Shown: piece by piece, positions 60,726-64,000 of the stretch
Layout of the letters: every line of letters starts with the position of its first letter
How positions within the stretch are numbered: position 1 is the stretch's first letter
DNA from: Roseomonas alba
Lineage (GTDB): Bacteria; Pseudomonadota; Alphaproteobacteria; Acetobacterales; Acetobacteraceae
Length of the DNA: 64,000 nucleotides
NCBI RefSeq assembly: GCF_019430885.1
Contig: NZ_JAHYBZ010000005.1
Coordinates: forward strand, 186,001-250,000
Reading direction: 5' to 3'
Position numbers and translations under genes: made by a program
The notes under the pieces: model-generated
What the model saw: the letters and a program-made list of their open reading frames with translations, nothing else
Databases searched by the model: none
Told to the model about the DNA's origin: nothing

Positions 60726-61412
60726 TCAACGCTGCTTCAGATTGACCCATAAGGCCCGCGCCCGACGCCTTCCCGGATTGGCGATGCGATGCGGATCGGT
60801 CGAGCGGTAAGAGACGAGGTCGCCCTCGGCCAGAGCGTAGGTGCGATCGTTGAGCGTGATCTCGAGCCCGCCCTCCAGGACAATGCCGAATTCGAAGCCT
60901 TGGTGGGCCACCGGCCGCGGCGCGCTGGCCGTGCCCGGATTGTATTCGTTGATGGCGATCTCAACGCCATTCATGGCGTCGTTCTTCAGGATCCGGCGCT
61001 GCACGCCTTCGGCGGTCGCATAGATCGGCTGCTGCGCCAGGCGGGAGACGGGCTGATCGTCACCACGATCGACGCCACCCAGCAGCTCCACCATCTGCGT
61101 GTCCAGTGCCGAGGCAATGACCACCAGCGTGCCGATCGATGGCCCGGCCTTGCCCCGCTCAAGCAGGCTGAGCATCGAGGAACTCAACCCGGTCGCCGTG
61201 GCCAGGGCCTGCAGCGTCATGCCCCGCTGAGACCGGAGCCGGCGGATGCTGGCGCCGATGGTCGACAGAACTTCGCTGGTCTCGGCGACCGCGCCATCCT
61301 GCGGTTGGCCGTGAAGGTTGGCCGCCGGCGCCTTTGGCCGACCGCGGCCTGACTTTGGCGAAGCCGGCAGTGCGGCTGATGAACGTCGAGAGCGGGCGAT
61401 TTCCCGGACCAT
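60726..61412 (-). CDS. XRE-family regulator with C-terminal cupin domain
   Basis: A regulator of about 228 residues. The helix-turn-helix (about residues 50-105) is IGASIRRLRSQRGMTLQALA with TATGLSSSMLSLLERGKAGP, and the C-terminal cupin (about 150-225) has PVAHQGFEFGIVLEGGLEIT and YALAEGDLVSYRSTDPHRIA. Such proteins bind a small ligand in the cupin and regulate adjacent catabolic genes. The N-terminus has a basic extension. Start at the ATG 61410-61412; a GTG four codons upstream is possible. It is divergent from the cupin pair and upstream of the molybdenum hydroxylases, with a repeated motif at both promoters. Confidence 0.9.
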   Translation of the reverse strand: MVREIARSRRSSAALPASPKSGRGRPKAPAANLHGQPQDGAVAETSEVLSTIGASIRRLRSQRGMTLQALATATGLSSSMLSLLERGKAGPSIGTLVVIASALDTQMVELLGGVDRGDDQPVSRLAQQPIYATAEGVQRRILKNDAMNGVEIAINEYNPGTASAPRPVAHQGFEFGIVLEGGLEITLNDRTYALAEGDLVSYRSTDPHRIANPGRRRARALWVNLKQR

Positions 61413-61522
61413 GCGGCCTGGCACCTTATAGAGATGATTGCCGGCGCAGTGTCCCCTATGCCGGCTGCCCGGACAACCATCCGTCCACTCTCATTAAAAT
61501 AGCCTGATCCTTGACGAAACGC

Positions 61523-61542
61523 ATTTGAGTGTGACTAAAGAT
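61523..61542 (+). promoter_or_regulatory. Candidate XRE-regulon operator before cupin pair
   Basis: ATTTGAGTGTGACTAAAGAT lies between the divergent XRE-cupin and cupin genes, 32 bp before the first cupin start. It matches the 60674-60693 site at 17 of 20 positions. A weaker half (CTCATTAAAATAG) lies at about 61490-61502, nearer the regulator start, where it could serve autoregulation. Confidence 0.55.
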
Positions 61543-61573
61543 TGCGGGCCCCCGCCGCAATGGAACCCCATGG

Positions 61574-61975
61574 ATGAAGGACATGACGCCGACCATGCAG
61601 CCAACCACGAAAACGGCGCGCGTTCTGACGCTCGATGACAGCTGTCCCGAGTTGCCGCTGGTCGAGGGCAAGGGTCGCGCGGTCACCCTGATCTGGCCGG
61701 GCAGCGGCGCGACATCCCGAACCATGCACCACGTCACGCTCGAAGACGGCGGTGCCACCATCCTGCAGCGCCATGACGGCGAGGCCGTCTACTACGTCAA
61801 ATCGGGTTCCGGCGTCGTCATCGATCCCGACGCAGCCTCCCGCGATCTGCTGGTCGAGGGAAACATGGTCTTCATCGAACCCGGCACCGCCTACCGGTTT
61901 GAAGCGGATGCCTCCGGCATGGTGCTCCTGGGCGGCCCCTGCCCTGCGGACCCTGCCCTCTACAGCCATCTCTAA
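61574..61975 (+). CDS. Small cupin-domain protein, copy 1
   Basis: A 133-residue cupin: VTLIWPGSGATSRTMHHVTL, ILQRHDGEAVYYVKSGSGVV and MVFIEPGTAYRFEADASG. The usual metal-binding HxH cluster is incomplete: HH occurs in MHHV and H in QRHDG, so metal binding is uncertain. Function may be enzyme, isomerase or ligand binding. It begins 32 bp after the operator-like site and lies 23 bp before a second cupin gene in the same direction. An ATG at codon 4 is an alternative start. Confidence 0.8.
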   Translation: MKDMTPTMQPTTKTARVLTLDDSCPELPLVEGKGRAVTLIWPGSGATSRTMHHVTLEDGGATILQRHDGEAVYYVKSGSGVVIDPDAASRDLLVEGNMVFIEPGTAYRFEADASGMVLLGGPCPADPALYSHL

Positions 61976-61998
61976 CAGCCTCTCGGGACGGAACCCTC

Positions 61999-62379
61999 AT
62001 GGCCATCAAGATCTTCCATCGCGACCATCCGGACCTGATGCTGCCCCTGATCTCGAAGGACGCCCGCTTTGTGGTGTGGCCCGGTACGGGCTCGCATGTG
62101 GCAAACATGAACTATGTCCGGCTTGAGCCGGGCGAATCCAACGTCCCGCATGTGCATGTGGAATCCGAGGATACGATCTTCATCCTTGAAGGCAGCGGCA
62201 CGATCCGTGACTTTGACAACGACTTGGCGATTCCGTTCACCGCCGGACAGGCAGTGCATGTGCCGATCGGCATCAAGCACGCGGTTTGCGCCGATCGCGG
62301 GGTTGGCATTGTCAGCGTCGGCGGGCCCTCGCCGGCAGACAAGCCACTGTTACGCAAGGTCGGCGCGTTGCGGGATTGA
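61999..62379 (+). CDS. Small cupin-domain protein, copy 2
   Basis: A 126-residue cupin with a fuller metal site: VPHVHVESEDTIFILEGSGT (HxH...E) and VHVPIGIKHAVCADRG (late His). NMNYVRLEPGESN precedes it. Together with the first cupin (61574-61975) it forms a two-gene unit divergent from the XRE-cupin regulator. Similar small cupins occur in catabolic operons as ring-modifying or storage proteins; a specific reaction cannot be named. GGGACGG is a weak ribosome-binding site. Confidence 0.83.
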   Translation: MAIKIFHRDHPDLMLPLISKDARFVVWPGTGSHVANMNYVRLEPGESNVPHVHVESEDTIFILEGSGTIRDFDNDLAIPFTAGQAVHVPIGIKHAVCADRGVGIVSVGGPSPADKPLLRKVGALRD

Positions 62380-62535
62380 TGGAATGATGAGCGCCCATCG
62401 AATGATCCGAGAACGATAATAGTCGGTCGCCGCCCGCTCCTGCCCCCAACTCAGATACGGGTAGCTAGGCAGCTTCTCGAGTTTGGTTGCCCGTGTAACT
62501 GAATCAGGCCCGCCCGACCGGAGAGCTTCCGGGCT

Positions 62536-62631
62536 TCACGAGCAGGCCTGCTGAGCCGCTCGGGCACCAAACTCCTGGGGCGTCGGATGGCCCAGGGCGC
62601 TGTGAGGCTGGGACGCATTGTAGTCGCCCCG
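62536..62631 (-). pseudogene. IS3-family transposase C-terminal scrap
   Basis: The minus strand encodes DYNASQPHSALGHPTPQEFG then ARAAQQACS and a stop at 62536, which is the C-terminal end of IS3-type OrfB (DYNxxRPHSALGYxTPxEF). Upstream sequence in the same frame lacks transposase features, so only the last 30 or so residues remain. It is distinct from the element at 8417-9526. Confidence 0.65.
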
Positions 62632-63043
62632 CTGGACCTTTCCCCGCACCGCACGGGCACGCAGGATCAGCCGCGTCATCGTTGGATCGGCAGCTGGCAC
62701 CGCCGCCGGGTAACCCTCCCCCCTGAACGGGATCCGCCTGTGGGGAGAGAGTTGGCCTCCTTGGAAGTAGGTAGGAAGCCGGACCACAGAAGGGGGCAGA
62801 TCCAACCCCGCAGCCGGATCACATCACACGCCGATCCCGTTCCGGGGGGAAGCTCGTATGCACTGTGCCACCGGGAGCAACGATGCGGCGGCCGCGGCGA
62901 ACGTCGTCGTCATGCTGATCGGCCGGAGACATCGGGCGGAAAGCCACGATCCGCATGACCGACCCGGATGGGCAGGCTGCTGCGATGCCGCACGAAAGTG
63001 GTGCAGCGAGCTCGCCAGCCTTGCCCCGGCACAGCGCGGGTTG
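62632..63043. other. Intergenic stretch, no gene seen
   Basis: About 410 bp between the IS3 scrap and the HpxZ-like stop. Short frames are open on both strands but have no family resemblance. No repeat ends of the IS3 scrap could be located. Likely decayed insertion DNA. Confidence 0.35.
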
Positions 63044-63430
63044 TCACCGCATCAGGCTGACATGCGCCGCTACCACCTTCCATCCTTCGGGGGTGCGCAT
63101 CCAGGTCTGGCTCTGCCGCCCGCGTTGTCCCGTCGCGAGCACCACATACTCGGTATTCGCCACCGCGAAGTCGCGTCCGAAGGTGACGATGCGCGTATTC
63201 TCCAGTTGCCTCGCCCGCGCCTTGTGCTGCTCCGGCGTGCGGCTCGCGCGGAAGGCCGCGATCTGCGCGTGGCCATAGAGGTTCTCGCCCACGCCGTAGC
63301 GCAGCGTGTGCTCGCTGTCCCAGAAGCTGTCGTCCAACACGGCGACGTCGTTGTCCACCAGGCCCTGATCGTAGCGTTCGAAGGCAGCGCGGACTTCGGT
63401 GACCACCTCGGGGATGTTGATTTCGGTCAT
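63044..63430 (-). CDS. HpxZ/AtzH-like NTF2-fold protein (DUF3225)
   Basis: A 128-residue NTF2-like protein: IPEVVTEVRAAFERYDQGLV, NDVAVLDDSFWDSEHTLRYG, ENLYGHAQIAAFRASRTPEQ and TWMRTPEGWKVVAAHVSLM. This matches HpxZ of oxalurate catabolism and AtzH-like proteins. The ATG at 63428-63430 overlaps the amidase stop as ATGA. HpxZ-type proteins are found next to AtzE-type amidases in purine/ureide or s-triazine pathways, so the two probably act together. Confidence 0.86.
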   Translation of the reverse strand: MTEINIPEVVTEVRAAFERYDQGLVDNDVAVLDDSFWDSEHTLRYGVGENLYGHAQIAAFRASRTPEQHKARARQLENTRIVTFGRDFAVANTEYVVLATGQRGRQSQTWMRTPEGWKVVAAHVSLMR

Positions 63431-64000
63431 GCGGTCTCTTCCAGATAACGGGCGATGGCGGCGAGGCGCGCATCCGCGCCACGCCAGCCGATCAGCGACA
63501 GCCCGCAGGGCTTGCCGCCGGCGGTGGCGAGCGGAAGGTTGATCTGCGGGAGGCTGACCAGCCCCGCGAAGGAGGTCAGCAGCCCGATCCGCGCGGAGTA
63601 GCGATCGAGTTCGGAGAGCGACAGCCCGACCGGGGGTGCCGTAAACGGCGTGGTTGGGATGCACAGCAGTGCACCACCTTCCAGCAGGACACGCGCGCGC
63701 TCCACGGCGCGGCGCCGCGCGACCTGGGCGAGGGCGACCTGCTCCGCCGTGATGGCCGAGGCGTTGGCGAGATTGCGCGCGACGCTGTAGCCGAAGCGCG
63801 GGTTCACCGCGTCGATCCAGCCGCGGAAGGTCTGCCAGCTCTCCGCGCGCTGGAGGATATTGCGCTGGCTGGCCCAGACCTCGAGCTCGCCGGGCTCGGC
63901 GATGCTGACGGTCTCGGCACCGCCCAGCGCGGCACCGATGCGCGCCGCGACGGGGCGCAGCGCGGTGGCGACCTCCGCATCGGCGAAGGAGAAGGCGTCC
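63427..64000 (-). CDS. AtzE/HpxY-type amidase, N-terminus beyond window edge
   Basis: The C-terminal 190 residues of an amidase-signature enzyme. Visible sequence runs from AFSFADAEVATALRPVAARI through WQTFRGWIDAVNPRFGYSVA and LLCIPTTPFTAPPVGLSLSE to LPQINLPLATAGGKPCGLSL IGWRGADARL in two stretches, typical of the AtzE-family C-terminus. The Ser-Ser-Lys catalytic residues lie beyond the right edge. It is translationally coupled to the HpxZ-like gene. Expected reaction: hydrolysis of a C-N amide bond such as oxalurate or 1-carboxybiuret; the substrate is inferred from the pairing only. Confidence 0.87.
   Translation of the reverse strand, partial: DAFSFADAEVATALRPVAARIGAALGGAETVSIAEPGELEVWASQRNILQRAESWQTFRGWIDAVNPRFGYSVARNLANASAITAEQVALAQVARRRAVERARVLLEGGALLCIPTTPFTAPPVGLSLSELDRYSARIGLLTSFAGLVSLPQINLPLATAGGKPCGLSLIGWRGADARLAAIARYLEETA

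Noticed and set aside
1-64000. CRISPR arrays, tRNA or rRNA genes, and riboswitches.
   Set aside because: No regularly spaced repeats, no tRNA-like cloverleaf with a CCA-type end and no rRNA sequence were recognised by reading; a covariance-model scan would be needed to exclude small RNAs.

Overview
The window is high-GC DNA with tightly packed, mostly co-directional gene runs, many 4-bp ATGA/GTGA overlaps and several Bug/TctC-type periplasmic binding proteins. Together with an ExoD protein, paired transglutaminases, BON and NhaA genes and molybdenum hydroxylases, this suggests an alphaproteobacterium, most likely an Acetobacteraceae of the Roseomonas type. The taxonomic call is an inference from gene content; no rRNA or tRNA was seen.

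Layout. 1-8260: envelope and stress genes (a GT4 glycosyltransferase running off the left edge, cold-shock protein, ExoD, two transglutaminase-like proteins, NhaA, a wrecked DUF2147 gene, small membrane or basic proteins, a BON protein). 8417-9690: a decayed IS3-family element with recognisable inverted ends, abutting a second transposase relic; then a Crp/Fnr regulator. 10461-17255: a catabolic cluster (RraA-like, 2-hydroxyacid dehydrogenase, LigI-like amidohydrolase, MDR oxidoreductase, flavin monooxygenase) facing an NTF2-like protein and a Bug receptor across a divergent promoter with two matching inverted repeats. 17447-17760: an internally deleted IS630 relic. 18064-26616: a second catabolic operon (Bug, MmgE/PrpD, LeuD-like, LeuC-like, isocitrate-lyase family, Bug, PrpF) with a divergent GntR regulator. 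27570-33480: a sulfate-ester block with a formylglycine-generating enzyme, its cysteine-type sulfatase, and a convergently placed alkylsulfatase-like protein. 34355-45804: a heavy-metal (probably copper/silver) resistance island of RND adaptor and pump, two-component system, DUF305, broken DUF411 and CPx ATPase; two promoters carry an identical 15-bp box. 46081-52891: a seven-gene operon with a spermidine/putrescine-type ABC importer, a Bug receptor, an isochorismatase-like hydrolase with a degenerate extra domain, and a cyclase-family hydrolase. 53257-62379: a flavin monooxygenase, two molybdopterin hydroxylase subunits sharing one FeS and one FAD subunit, an XRE-cupin regulator and two small cupins. 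62536-64000: IS3 scrap, HpxZ-like protein and an AtzE-type amidase cut by the right edge.

How the parts fit. The strongest new signal is a shared 19-20 bp motif (consensus near TTGArTnTGAyTAAA) in front of the XRE-divergent cupin pair, the molybdenum-hydroxylase operon and the flavin monooxygenase. It points to one regulon for an oxidative catabolic system of unknown substrate. The metal island shows a second plausible regulon, and the LeuCD-like/lyase/PrpD/PrpF cluster looks like a hydratase-lyase pathway for a branched or unsaturated dicarboxylate. Four Bug receptors occur without any TctA/TctB membrane partner in the window.
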